64,000 nucleotides of DNA from Rhodanobacter sp. ANJX3 (GTDB lineage Bacteria > Pseudomonadota > Gammaproteobacteria > Xanthomonadales > Rhodanobacteraceae): positions 248,001 through 312,000 of the forward strand of contig NZ_JACHCM010000006.1 of assembly GCF_014200755.1 (NCBI RefSeq), read 5' to 3'. The translations under genes and the position numbers were made by a program. Shown piece by piece: positions 46,483 through 55,529 of the stretch; positions within the stretch are counted from its first letter, which is position 1, and each line of letters starts with the position of its first letter. Under the pieces are notes generated by a model, which made no database searches, was not told where the DNA came from, and saw nothing but the letters and a program-made list of their open reading frames with translations.

Positions 46483-49400
46483 TCCTTCGGGACGGTCGGC
46501 CCGATCAGCTCGATCTCGGCCAGGGCTCTGGCCGAACCGTGGGCTGCCGGAAAGCTCAGACGATAATATGTGTAACTACCCGGCTGTCGAATGCCGAACA
46601 CGCGCGTCTGGCGAGGCGAGGAAAATGTTTCGTTCTTGCGCGTATCCAGACGATGCCAATGCTCGCCGTCGCCGGACGCATCCAGCTGCCAGTCCGAAGG
46701 GGCGGCAGCCGTTGCCCCGGAGGTCAACGTAAGCATCGCCACTTCACGCGCCTGCGGGAAATGCCAGCTCACGGTCGACGCGCCGACGGGCAGCGTGGCT
46801 TCCGTATCGGAGTCGTTGTCGAACAGCGCATCGAGTTTTTGCATCGCCGGTCGGCTGCTCGCTTTGCCCTGACCGATCCCGGTGAGATCGCGCATCGGCT
46901 GCGGCTTCCGGCCTTCGGCGGTGAGCGATGCCGGCAGGGACGAGACGTCGCTGCCCCACGCCGAGGGCTTTGGACCCATCACGAAATCCAGCGTCGCGCC
47001 CTGGGCCAGCAGCTCATGCGGCAAGCTCAGCTTATTCCACGGCTGGCCGTTCACCTGCAGGCTCTGGATATAGCGGTTGGTGTCGCTGACCGCCGGCGCA
47101 TCGATCACGATGTGTTTGCCGTTTTCCAGCCGGACGTCCATATGCGGAAAGTACGGCGCGCCGATGACGTACTCCGGCGAGCCCATGCGCAGCGGATAGA
47201 AGCCCGCAGCGCTGAACACATACCACGCGGACATCTCGCCGTTGTCCTCGTCGCCCGGATAGCCCTGGCCGATCTCGCTGCCCACGTAGAGACGCGACAG
47301 CGCATCGCGCACCTTGTCCTGCGTCTTCCACGGCTGGCCGGCGAGGTCGTACATGTACAGGATGTGGTGCGACGGCTGGTTGCTGTGGCCGTACTGGCCC
47401 ATGCGCACGTCGCGCGCCTCGAGCATCTCGTGAATCGGCTCGCCGTAGCTGCCGACATGGAAGTTGCCCGGCGTGGCGAAGAACGCGTCGAGCTTGGCGG
47501 CCAGCCCCGCGCGGCCACCGTACAGTGCCGCCAGGCCGGCGCCGTCCTGCGGCGCATGAAAGGCCATGTTCCATGCATCGGTCTCGGTGTAGTCGCCACC
47601 CCAGCGGATCGGGTCGAAATCCGCTTTGCCATAGCGCCATTGCCCATTGGATGCGCGACCGACGAAAAAACCGACGTCGGCGTCGAACAGATTGACGTAG
47701 TCGAGCCCGCGGTTGCGGTAGTAGAGCGCGTCATCGGCGTAGTAAGCCGCGTACGGATCGTTGGCCGCATGCTGCGTCGTCAGCGCATCGGCGAGGTTGC
47801 CGATGGCGAAGTCGTTGATATAGCCGTCCATCGACCACGACAGGCCCTCGTCCACGCCGGTGTCGGTATAGCCGTTGAAGATCGAGCGCTGCAGGCCCTT
47901 GCGGCCGGTGCCCGCGAGCGGACTGACAACCGACGCATCCTTCAGCGCGGACTGATAGAACGAGGCCACATCGAAATTGCGCACGCCCTTCAGCCACGCG
48001 TCGGCGAAGGCCACGTCGGCGCTGGTACCGACCATCAGGTCGGCATAGCCCGGCGAGGACCAGCGCGCGATCCAGCCGCCGTCGCGATACTGCTGCACGA
48101 AGCCGTCGATCATCTCGCCGGCCTGCGTCGGCGTGAGCAGGACGTAGGCCGGCCACGCCGTGCGATACGTGTCCCAGAAGCCGTTGTTGACGAAGTCCTT
48201 GCCGTCGACGATGCGCGCGCCGGTCCGCGTCGGGGTATCGGCCGCCACCGGTGCGGAGAACGGGCTGGCGTAGCGATACACCGGCTGCGCCGCGCTGCCG
48301 GTGTTTTCATAGGCCTCGTTCGGGTATAGAAAGAGCCGATAGAGGTTGGAGTACAGCGTGGTCTTTTCGTCGCGGCTGGCGCCCTCGACCTGCACCGCTC
48401 CAAGCAGCGCATTCCAGGCCTGCGCCGCGCGATCACGCACGGTTTCCAGCGTATCGTTCGGCGCGATTTCCAGCGCGAGGTTGTGCCTGGCCTGGTCCAG
48501 GCTGATCAGCGAGGTGGCGACGCGCAGGTTGATCACTTTATTGATGCGGGTATCGAAGCCGAACCACGCGGCCACGTGATCGCGCCCCGCGCCGGTCAGC
48601 CGGCCGCTGCGCTGTACCGGCTGATCCACAGTGCCATAAAAGAACAGCCGACCCGCGCCGGCGCTCAGTCGGCTCTTGACGTCCGAGTAGCCGCTGAAGC
48701 TCTGTCCGCTGGGGTCCAGCGTAACGCCGCCATCGTCCTTGAGATTGTCGAACAGCAGCTGCGACGTCGCACCGATGAAGGTGAAGCGGAACATCGCCGC
48801 GTGATCGGTCGGCGCCATCTCGGTGACCATGCCGTTGTCGAACGTCACGCGGTAATCGTTCGCGTGCGCCGATTCGTTGGCATGGGTGAAGCCAAGCGAC
48901 CGCGCAACGCGATCGAGCAGCGGCACACCGCTGGCCTGCGCTTCGGGCATCAGCTGCAGCGTTTGCCGCTCGCCCATCCACGGGCTGGGCTCGTGCGACA
49001 GCTGAAAGGCCTGCAGGCGCGGGTGATTGTCCGGCCCATTGTGGTCCTGATACTGGTATAGCCAGTTAGAGCCGGCGTCGGTCACCGGCGTCCAGAAATT
49101 GAAACCGTGCGGCAGCGCCATCGCAGGAAAGACGTTGCCGCGCGAGAAGTTGAAGTTGGCGTTGCTGCCCCGGCGCGTATCGACGAAGTCGGCCGGCTGA
49201 TGGCGCGAATCCGGCGCCTCGCTGCCGACGCGGATATCGTCGACATACCCTTCGATATCGGCGGCAGGGCCATCGTGATCGAGCAAAATCTGCTTGACGC
49301 GTCGACCCGCCGCGACGCGGCCAAGGTCGATCGAAACGATATTCCACTGGTCCGGATACAGCACGCGGCCTTCGCCCTGCCCGCGTGCGTCTGCAGGAAT

Positions 49401-49868
49401 ACGATGCTGATCGAGCGCACCGCGAGTCGACAGCCGACTGCCGTCGTCGAAGAGCAGATCCAACGCGACATAGTTGGCGGGGTTGCGCAGGTCGTCGCCG
49501 TCGCGCTGCGGAAAGATCACGTATGAGAGCTGCGTATCCGCGCGCACCGGCACATCGACATCAAACAGCTTTTGCTGCTGGCTTCCGCCGCTGTTGCCTC
49601 GATAGTGCAGCGAATGCAGGCCGGTGAAACCCACATCCGGCTTGGCTGTAAGCACGACATTCTTGGCGGGACCGCCATCGACCTGTGCGCCGAACGCCGC
49701 GCCCGGCGGCGCGACGACGGGCGCCGGCTGGCCGGCTTCGAACGAGGTCTGAAAGCTGTCGACGGTGGATCGGGCGGACGCCGCGCCGCCAGCCAGCATC
49801 GCGCCGGTGATGATTGTCGCGAACGTGACCACGCCGCGCCGTGTGCGGCGCGATGCCGATACCTTCAT
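46476..49868 (-). CDS. Secreted GH92-family glycoside hydrolase (alpha-mannosidase type)
   Basis: An approximately 1130-residue secreted enzyme. A signal peptide (ATIITGAMLAGGAASARS) is followed by an N-terminal galactose-binding-like domain, the GH92 domain (FVDTRRGSNANFNFSRGNVF, NGFWDTYRTAWPAYVLLTP, GYPGDEDNGEMSAWYVFSA) and a C-terminal F5/8-type module. The family consists of calcium-dependent exo-alpha-mannosidases acting on glycans, including fungal and plant N-glycans. GGAGG upstream selects ATG 49868. No other mannan-degradation gene is adjacent. Confidence 0.93.
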   Translation of the reverse strand: MKVSASRRTRRGVVTFATIITGAMLAGGAASARSTVDSFQTSFEAGQPAPVVAPPGAAFGAQVDGGPAKNVVLTAKPDVGFTGLHSLHYRGNSGGSQQQKLFDVDVPVRADTQLSYVIFPQRDGDDLRNPANYVALDLLFDDGSRLSTRGALDQHRIPADARGQGEGRVLYPDQWNIVSIDLGRVAAGRRVKQILLDHDGPAADIEGYVDDIRVGSEAPDSRHQPADFVDTRRGSNANFNFSRGNVFPAMALPHGFNFWTPVTDAGSNWLYQYQDHNGPDNHPRLQAFQLSHEPSPWMGERQTLQLMPEAQASGVPLLDRVARSLGFTHANESAHANDYRVTFDNGMVTEMAPTDHAAMFRFTFIGATSQLLFDNLKDDGGVTLDPSGQSFSGYSDVKSRLSAGAGRLFFYGTVDQPVQRSGRLTGAGRDHVAAWFGFDTRINKVINLRVATSLISLDQARHNLALEIAPNDTLETVRDRAAQAWNALLGAVQVEGASRDEKTTLYSNLYRLFLYPNEAYENTGSAAQPVYRYASPFSAPVAADTPTRTGARIVDGKDFVNNGFWDTYRTAWPAYVLLTPTQAGEMIDGFVQQYRDGGWIARWSSPGYADLMVGTSADVAFADAWLKGVRNFDVASFYQSALKDASVVSPLAGTGRKGLQRSIFNGYTDTGVDEGLSWSMDGYINDFAIGNLADALTTQHAANDPYAAYYADDALYYRNRGLDYVNLFDADVGFFVGRASNGQWRYGKADFDPIRWGGDYTETDAWNMAFHAPQDGAGLAALYGGRAGLAAKLDAFFATPGNFHVGSYGEPIHEMLEARDVRMGQYGHSNQPSHHILYMYDLAGQPWKTQDKVRDALSRLYVGSEIGQGYPGDEDNGEMSAWYVFSAAGFYPLRMGSPEYVIGAPYFPHMDVRLENGKHIVIDAPAVSDTNRYIQSLQVNGQPWNKLSLPHELLAQGATLDFVMGPKPSAWGSDVSSLPASLTAEGRKPQPMRDLTGIGQGKASSRPAMQKLDALFDNDSDTEATLPVGASTVSWHFPQAREVAMLTLTSGATAAAPSDWQLDASGDGEHWHRLDTRKNETFSSPRQTRVFGIRQPGSYTYYRLSFPAAHGSARALAEIELIGPTVPKDQ

Positions 49869-50022
49869 GCCGAATCCTCCGGGATTTTCCACTTACCTGC
49901 GGTCGTTCGCGGCGTGGCGCCACAGCATGGCAGGCCGATGCGCATCGAACGGAGAATCTGGAGTGGAAGCGATCGCGTCCGCACTGTCAAACCGCAGCGC
50001 GGCATCGAACACAGGACCGCTC

Positions 50023-51060
50023 TCAGCCGATACCGGCGACCGCACTGTCCGCGATGGCGTTGAAGCGGTCGGCGATGTAATCGTCGGTGAAACTGGTCAT
50101 ACCCCAGTTGCGGATAAAGCCGCAGTGGCCGCCGTAGCGCGAAATATCCAGTTCGATATTCGGCGGCAGCTGCAGCTCTCTGAACGCATTGATCGGGATC
50201 ACCGGATCATCTTCCGCAGTGAGAATGGTGGCCGGAATCTGCATGCCGGCCAGCGCGCTGCCGGCGACCGAATAACCGTCCAGATATTCTTCCAGCGAGC
50301 CGAAGTCGGTGTGCCGAAGCACCAGCGCTTCGGTGAGTCCACGCATGTTCTGCTTCAGCTCGGACAGCTCGAAATACTGCTGCTGCGGAAACGCGGCCTG
50401 CTTGGCGCGCAGGGAGTGCCGCCACTTCTGCATGAAATACGCGTTGTAGAACCAGCGTGCCTTGCGCTCCAGCGAGAACAGGCCCTCGGCGGGATCGATG
50501 ATCGGACAGACGGCCAGCGCATACGAAAGCGGAATACCGCGGCTCGGCGCGGCCAGCGCCGCGCGCAAAGCAAAGTTGCCGCCCAGCGAGAACCCGGCCA
50601 GCGCCATCGGCCGCGACGGCCAGCGGCTGGCGATATCGCCCAGCGCGTGGATCACTTCGTCGATGCGGTTGGAGTGGAACAGCGCTTCGTTGAAGGCAAA
50701 GCTTTCGCCGTGATCTCGGAAGTTCAGCCGGAAGATGTCCCAGCCGTCGCGCAGCAGGCGGCTGCCCGTCTGCAGCACGTAAGTGGAATCCACGCTGCCT
50801 TCCCAACCGTGAAACAGCACGGCCAGGCCGCGCGATTGCGGATGGGTTTTCTGCGCCGTGTAGGCGCCAGTCAAGCGCACGCCGTCGCCGCCGTCGACGA
50901 TCATCGGCTCGGCACCGATCAGCACGGTTTTCGCGGCACGGGGCAGCAGATAGCGACGTACGCCGCTGGAGGAAAGAAGGGTCTGCACGTGGCCGCTGCG
51001 CAGCGGCCACGGCGGATTGAAATCGGCGCCGCGCAGCAGTTTGGAACGAAACACGCTCAT
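50023..51060 (-). CDS. YheT-type alpha/beta hydrolase
   Basis: A 345-residue hydrolase of the AB-hydrolase 4 group. FNPPWPLRSGHVQTLLSS opens the protein; AVLFHGWEGSVDSTYV follows; the nucleophile elbow is GFSLGGN (Ser about 155); GGHCGF holds the catalytic His. Related proteins are lipases or acyl hydrolases of unknown physiological role. Its start overlaps the end of the acyltransferase gene by 4 bases, suggesting a lipid-related pair. Confidence 0.9.
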   Translation of the reverse strand: MSVFRSKLLRGADFNPPWPLRSGHVQTLLSSSGVRRYLLPRAAKTVLIGAEPMIVDGGDGVRLTGAYTAQKTHPQSRGLAVLFHGWEGSVDSTYVLQTGSRLLRDGWDIFRLNFRDHGESFAFNEALFHSNRIDEVIHALGDIASRWPSRPMALAGFSLGGNFALRAALAAPSRGIPLSYALAVCPIIDPAEGLFSLERKARWFYNAYFMQKWRHSLRAKQAAFPQQQYFELSELKQNMRGLTEALVLRHTDFGSLEEYLDGYSVAGSALAGMQIPATILTAEDDPVIPINAFRELQLPPNIELDISRYGGHCGFIRNWGMTSFTDDYIADRFNAIADSAVAGIG

Positions 51061-51869
51061 GCGGCCGCTTTACTCGCCGCGGCCCCGCCAAGCGCCGCTT
51101 CGATACGCTCGCGCGACAGCTCGGCCATGCGGCGACGCGCATCGGGCGAGGCCGGCACGGCGGCCAGAAAATGCACCTCGGCATCCATCGGCGCCTCGCC
51201 GAGCAGACGCACGATGTTGTGCACAAAACTTTCGTTGACGCGGAAGCCGGCATCGATGATGCGTACACCGTTGCGTGCAAAGCGCAGGGCCACCGGCTGT
51301 ACCGGCACGTTGGCGTCCAGCGCCGCCTGGAAGATCCGCGCATGAAAAACCTTCAGCACGCCGTTGTAGCCGCTGCCGCCTTCCGGAAACACGGCCACCG
51401 AACGGCCGCCGCGCAGGCGCTCGACCATCACCTGCATCACCGACGAAAGCGAATGGTTGTTGCCGCGGCGATGAAAAATGGTGCCCGCGCAGGCCGCCAT
51501 CCAGCCGACCAGCGGCCAGCGCGCGATTTCCGACTTGGCCACGAAGCACGCGGCGCGCTGGCTGTGCAGCATGACAATGTCGATCCACGAGGTGTGGTTG
51601 GCGACGAACAGCACCGCGTCGGGCATCGGCTGACCGATGCGCACCGAATGCATGCCGAAGATCCGCAGCAGCATGCGCGACCACCAGCGGATCAGCCGAT
51701 GCGAAAACGGCTCGTGGCCGTTACGCATTACGGCGAAGCGATTCCAAGTGACGGTCATCGCCAGCGCGATGCCCAGCACGATGTGGGCGAGCAGCAGCGG
51801 CACGCGCCAGAGGTAGCGCAGCGGGCGCAGGCGATCGGGCATGGTGGCGGTCGTGGTGGCGGTGCTCAT
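51057..51869 (-). CDS. Lysophospholipid acyltransferase (PlsC family)
   Basis: A 270-residue membrane-bound acyltransferase with the HX4D motif at His92-Asp97 (NHTSWIDI) and FPEGG at 161-165. A hydrophobic helix near 22-42 anchors it. It may acylate lysophosphatidate, ornithine lipid or other lyso-lipids; the chromosome's main plsC is normally elsewhere. Translationally coupled to the hydrolase downstream. Confidence 0.9.
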   Translation of the reverse strand: MSTATTTATMPDRLRPLRYLWRVPLLLAHIVLGIALAMTVTWNRFAVMRNGHEPFSHRLIRWWSRMLLRIFGMHSVRIGQPMPDAVLFVANHTSWIDIVMLHSQRAACFVAKSEIARWPLVGWMAACAGTIFHRRGNNHSLSSVMQVMVERLRGGRSVAVFPEGGSGYNGVLKVFHARIFQAALDANVPVQPVALRFARNGVRIIDAGFRVNESFVHNIVRLLGEAPMDAEVHFLAAVPASPDARRRMAELSRERIEAALGGAAASKAAA

Positions 51870-51910
51870 GAGTCGGTTAGTTTAGCGTTAATCAGCGAGC
51901 GCTTGAATGT

Positions 51911-52393
51911 TCAAAGTTTCACTTGCGTCAGCGGCAACGAAGGCGAGCGCTTGACCGTGCGCAAGACGAAACTGGAGTTGACGTCGGCGACGCCGGCAGC
52001 ATTGAGCAGATGGTCGAGCAGGAAACGCGAGAAGTCCTGCAGGTCGGCTACGTGGACATGCAGCAGGTAGTCCATGTCGCCGGTCAGCGCGTGACAGGCC
52101 ACGACTTCGTCCCAGCCGTTGACGCGCTCGACGAAGCTCTCGATCGCCGAACTTTCGTGCTTGGTCAGCTGCACGCGCACGAAGGCCTGCAAACCCAACC
52201 CGACGGCCTGCGGATCGACCTGCGCTGCGTAGCCGGTGATGATCTTGTCCGACTCCAGCCGCTGCAATCGGCGCAGGCACGCCGAGGCCGACAGGCTCAC
52301 GCGCTCGGCCAGTTCGGCGTTGGTGATGCGGCCTTCGCCCTGCAGCACGGCCAGCATGCGAAGATCGGTGCGGTCCAGGGCCATCATGTGCAC
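51911..52393 (-). CDS. Lrp/AsnC-family regulator next to phhA
   Basis: A 160-residue Lrp-type protein: N-terminal helix-turn-helix (ITNAELAERVSLSASACLRR at about 23-42) and a C-terminal RAM ligand domain (VACHALTGDMDYLLHVHVAD). It is divergent from phenylalanine hydroxylase across a 137-bp gap, so control of phhA by an aromatic amino acid is likely. MMALDRTDL at residue 3 is a second possible start. In Pseudomonas the phh operon instead uses PhhR, a sigma-54 activator. Confidence 0.9.
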   Translation of the reverse strand: MHMMALDRTDLRMLAVLQGEGRITNAELAERVSLSASACLRRLQRLESDKIITGYAAQVDPQAVGLGLQAFVRVQLTKHESSAIESFVERVNGWDEVVACHALTGDMDYLLHVHVADLQDFSRFLLDHLLNAAGVADVNSSFVLRTVKRSPSLPLTQVKL

Positions 52394-52530
52394 GATACCT
52401 GCCGTATTTATCTTTCTTTAGCAATAATAGTGCATGTAGAGCCCGATATCGAGCAACTAAACAAGCTTCATGTGCGGTTTCGGCCGTAGACTATCGACTC
52501 AACCGAAACTGCTGCCACCCGGAGTGCGCC

Positions 52531-53418
52531 ATGGACACCCCTCGCCGCGTCGAACACCAACAGACCGATCGTGGTTATGTACCGGTGTATGCCACGGGCG
52601 TGGTCGAACAACCCTGGGCCAGCTATTCGCGCACCGATCATGAAGTGTGGGACACGCTGTACAAGCGTCAGCGCGAGATGCTGCCCGGTCGCGCCTGCGC
52701 GGAATTCCTGGCCGGCGTCGAACGCTTCGGTCTGGGCGATGGCGGCATTCCGAAATTCGCCGACCTCAACAAGGTGCTGGGCGAAGCCACCGGCTGGGAA
52801 GTGGTGGCGGTGGAAGGGCTGCTGCCGGACGAGGTGTTTTTCGATCACCTGGCCAATCGCCGCTTTCCGGTGAGCTGGTGGATCCGCAAGCCCGACCAGC
52901 TCGATTACCTCAGCGAGCCTGACCTGTTCCACGACCTGTTCGGCCACGTGCCGCTGCTGCTCAACCCGGTGTTCGCCGACTACATGCAGGCCTATGGCCG
53001 CGGCGGCATGAAGGCGTTTGCGATCGGTCCGGACGCGCTGATGAACCTCACGCGGCTGTACTGGTACTCGGTCGAATTCGGCCTGATCAACACCAGCGAA
53101 GGCATGCGCATCTATGGCGCCGGCATCGTCAGCTCGAAAGGCGAGTCGATCTATTCGCTGGATTCAGCCGCGCCTAACCGCATCGGCTTCGATCTGGAGC
53201 GCGTGATGAATACGCGCTACCGCATCGATACATTCCAGCAGACCTACTTCGTGATCGACAGCTTTGAGCAGCTGTTCGAAGCGACCCATCCGGACTTCAC
53301 GCCGATCTATGCCCGCCTCAAGCAGCGGCCGACGCACAACGCCGGCGATGTGCTCGGCGATGAGCGCGTGTTTACCCGCGGCACGCGCGAAGGGTTTGCC
53401 ACAAACGACGACGCCTGA
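52531..53418 (+). CDS. phhA: Phenylalanine 4-monooxygenase
   Basis: A 295-residue bacterial aromatic amino acid hydroxylase converting phenylalanine to tyrosine with tetrahydropterin and oxygen. The non-haem iron ligands are His134, His139 (FHDLFGHVP) and Glu182 (VEFGL). VVAVEGLLPDEVFFDHLANR is the substrate-side signature. It is a single-gene unit: the pterin dehydratase PhhB is not beside it. The Lrp gene is divergent. Confidence 0.97.
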   Translation: MDTPRRVEHQQTDRGYVPVYATGVVEQPWASYSRTDHEVWDTLYKRQREMLPGRACAEFLAGVERFGLGDGGIPKFADLNKVLGEATGWEVVAVEGLLPDEVFFDHLANRRFPVSWWIRKPDQLDYLSEPDLFHDLFGHVPLLLNPVFADYMQAYGRGGMKAFAIGPDALMNLTRLYWYSVEFGLINTSEGMRIYGAGIVSSKGESIYSLDSAAPNRIGFDLERVMNTRYRIDTFQQTYFVIDSFEQLFEATHPDFTPIYARLKQRPTHNAGDVLGDERVFTRGTREGFATNDDA

Positions 53419-53447
53419 GACCGGGCTCGCCACTGGCGGGCTCTCAG
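53415..53447. terminator. Imperfect hairpin between convergent phhA and SGNH hydrolase
   Basis: CTGAGA pairs with TCTCAG and GCTCGCC with GGCGGGC (one wobble), spanning both stop codons. It is a compact bidirectional terminator candidate without a clear U-tract. Confidence 0.4.
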
Positions 53448-54139
53448 CGCGGCACGGCATCGCCTCGTTGCCTGTCGACCCAAGGTCTGATGATGCCGAT
53501 CCACAGCGCATAGCCGGTGCGGTTCATGTGCAGGCCATCGTCGCCGAACCACTTCGGCTGCGGCTGGCCGTCGGCGCCGAGCATGGGCGTATAGACGTCC
53601 AGATAGGTCACTTGCTTCTGCGTGGCTGCATAGGCTTTGATCAAGGCATTCGCCTCGCTCACTTTAGGCAACAGCACCTTGCGCGCCATGCTCGGCTTGA
53701 TCGCGACGAACGCGATCGGCACACCGGGGTCGACCGACCTGACCTTGCGCACGAAAGCGGCAAAATCGTCGCGCACCTGCGCGGGGCTGTGACCGTCCTG
53801 CAGATCGTTGTCGCCCGCATACAGCACGACGGCGCGCGGGTGATACGGCGCCACGATGCGGTCGGCAAAGTAAGTCGAATCGGCCAGCTCCGAACCGCCG
53901 AAGCCGCGGTTGATCACGCTGAGTTCCGGGAAATCGGCCGCGAGACTTTTCCAGTGCTCGATCGAGGAGCTGCCGATAAAGAGAATCGAGCGCGGCGGCG
54001 GCGGTTGCTGCCTGTCCGCCGCTTCAAACGCCGCGATGGCCGGCTCCCATTTCGCCTGCTCCGCGGATTCAGGAACCGGCTCGCTCGCGTGTGCGAATAG
54101 CGGCAGCGCCAGCAAGAGCAGCAGCATGAACCGTCTCAT
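53444..54139 (-). CDS. SGNH/GDSL-type hydrolase
   Basis: A 231-residue exported hydrolase with signal peptide (MRRFMLLLLLALPLFAHAS). Block I is ILFIGSSSIEHWKSL with nucleophile Ser, block II INRGFGGSELAD, block III VVLYAGDNDLQDG, and block V WFGDDGLHMNRTGY with the Asp/His pair. Typical roles are esterase or acetyl-esterase on carbohydrates or lipids. Its specific substrate cannot be named. Confidence 0.9.
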   Translation of the reverse strand: MRRFMLLLLLALPLFAHASEPVPESAEQAKWEPAIAAFEAADRQQPPPPRSILFIGSSSIEHWKSLAADFPELSVINRGFGGSELADSTYFADRIVAPYHPRAVVLYAGDNDLQDGHSPAQVRDDFAAFVRKVRSVDPGVPIAFVAIKPSMARKVLLPKVSEANALIKAYAATQKQVTYLDVYTPMLGADGQPQPKWFGDDGLHMNRTGYALWIGIIRPWVDRQRGDAVPR

Positions 54140-54183
54140 TTTATATCCTCAAAGCAAGTCAAAGGCCTGCGCCAGCGCCGAGA

Positions 54184-54888
54184 TTAGCGCGGTCGTTCCA
54201 GCTTCGAAACCCTCAGTACCATCGCGATGCGCCTGCCATCCCAGCGGTAAATCAAATGCTCGGACTGCACACACGGCGCGATCAGGTCGGGATAGAACAC
54301 CGCGGCGCATTCGCCGCCGGGGTGGCGCGCGCTGTCGTAGACGATGCCGTTGGAGTTCAAATCGCGCAGTTGCCGCGCCAACCGCTGGCTCGCCGCATAA
54401 CTGTCGGGGGCCTGCGCCTCGGGCCAGCCGCCGCGCAGGTCGTGCAGCTTGCCGGCGATGGCGGTGCGATAGCAACGCATCTCGATATCGCACGCCGGCT
54501 CGGCCGTAGCCGCCAGAAATTGCTGGCGGTGATAAATGGTTTCTTCTACTGCGGTCGCCACACTGTGCGCGGCGTAGAACACGCCCCAGCTGCCGTCGGA
54601 AAATCGGCTGCCCTCGGGATTGAGGTGGGTAAAGGCGGCCATCACCGGCGTGCTGCCCGGCCCGCTGATGCGGCGATCTTTCGGGATCAGCTGCAACGAC
54701 CCTGCCTCTTCGCGCAAGCGCGGATTGGTCATCGCCTCGATCGCAAAGACCGCATCGAGATCGGCCGGATCGGCGATGCGGTCGTAAACGCCCACTGGCG
54801 GAAACCGGCTGGGCACGACGCGATACGCGTGGCTCCAGCGGATACGTTTGATGGGTGGCAGTGCATGGGGCATCGGAGTTTTCGTCAC
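54184..54888 (-). CDS. RES-domain toxin (NAD-degrading type)
   Basis: A 234-residue protein with a RES fold: AYRVVPSRFPP with Arg23, FSDGSWGVFYAAHSVATAVE with Tyr105 and Glu115/116, and a conserved Ser near YDSARHPGG. RES toxins (MbcT, ParT) act on NAD or PRPP synthetase. The N-terminal 20 residues before the fold are proline-rich. It lies 109 bases after the Xre/MbcA antitoxin gene, the usual antitoxin-toxin order. Confidence 0.88.
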   Translation of the reverse strand: MTKTPMPHALPPIKRIRWSHAYRVVPSRFPPVGVYDRIADPADLDAVFAIEAMTNPRLREEAGSLQLIPKDRRISGPGSTPVMAAFTHLNPEGSRFSDGSWGVFYAAHSVATAVEETIYHRQQFLAATAEPACDIEMRCYRTAIAGKLHDLRGGWPEAQAPDSYAASQRLARQLRDLNSNGIVYDSARHPGGECAAVFYPDLIAPCVQSEHLIYRWDGRRIAMVLRVSKLERPR

Positions 54889-54997
54889 GCGCTATATCGC
54901 TTCAAATCGGCGCGTTGCCCTGATCGAAAAGCGTTAGCGCTGGGAAGTCCTAGCGTGGGCCAAGCGCGTATCGCCATCTGCGACGGCCCGCTCAGCC

Positions 54998-55396
54998 TCA
55001 GCTGACGCCCCGCTGCGCGTCCAGATACTGCCGCACCACATACAGGTCGGCGACGTTGCCGGACAGCATGCGCTGCAGCGCCGAATGACCGCCGAACAGC
55101 GGCGCCTGATTCGGCTTGTGCAGCCAGGCATCGGCCTGGGCGGCATCGGGAAACAGAATCTGCAGGTTCTTCCAGATACCGAGCAGGTAGCTGATCCGTT
55201 CGATCGTGTCTCGCCCCGGCGCACCGTCCTGCTGGCGCTTCCATTTGTAGAACGTCGACTCCGGCGGGTCGCCGAGCAGTTTGCGCTGGTCGGCGATGCG
55301 CAGATTCCAGCGGTCGGCCAGGCCAAAGAAACTGCGCAAGGCCGGGCCGCCGAGTTCATCGGCGGGAAGCGCGTGAGGCAGCGGAGTGGCCGACAT
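54998..55396 (-). CDS. Xre/MbcA/ParS-type antitoxin (DUF2384)
   Basis: A 132-residue partner of the RES toxin. An N-terminal Xre-like helical DNA-binding part (IADQRKLLGDPPESTFYKWK at about 34-53) is followed by the DUF2384 cap (GRDTIERISYLLGIWKNLQI, LHKPNQAPLFGGHSALQRML). The cap normally blocks the toxin's active site. It should autoregulate through the AAGTAA repeat upstream. Confidence 0.87.
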   Translation of the reverse strand: MSATPLPHALPADELGGPALRSFFGLADRWNLRIADQRKLLGDPPESTFYKWKRQQDGAPGRDTIERISYLLGIWKNLQILFPDAAQADAWLHKPNQAPLFGGHSALQRMLSGNVADLYVVRQYLDAQRGVS

Positions 55397-55412
55397 TTAA
55401 ATTCTCGCTGTG

Positions 55413-55433
55413 AAGTAATGGACAAATTTACTT
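55413..55433. promoter_or_regulatory. Probable antitoxin operator AAGTAA-N9-TTACTT
   Basis: A perfect inverted repeat in an A+T-rich patch, 17 bases before the antitoxin start, with a related half-site (AAGTTTACT) just beyond at about 55442. The site would overlap the promoter of the antitoxin-toxin unit, suiting negative autoregulation. Confidence 0.6.
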
Positions 55434-55529
55434 TACAACAGAAGTTTACTCGGTTTTGCCCGAATCAGCGCGTCCGGACGGCCGAAACGCTTTGGATGGA
55501 CGCCACCGGAACGCTATGGTCGAAGGACT

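Noticed and set aside
46443..48329. 628-codon plus-strand frame opposite the GH92 gene
   Set aside because: Arg/Val-rich antisense artefact; the GH92 frame carries the motifs.
53588..53605. AGACGTCC-like octamer within the SGNH hydrolase
   Set aside because: It encodes LDVY in that gene and has only one good octamer; coding coincidence is the simpler reading.
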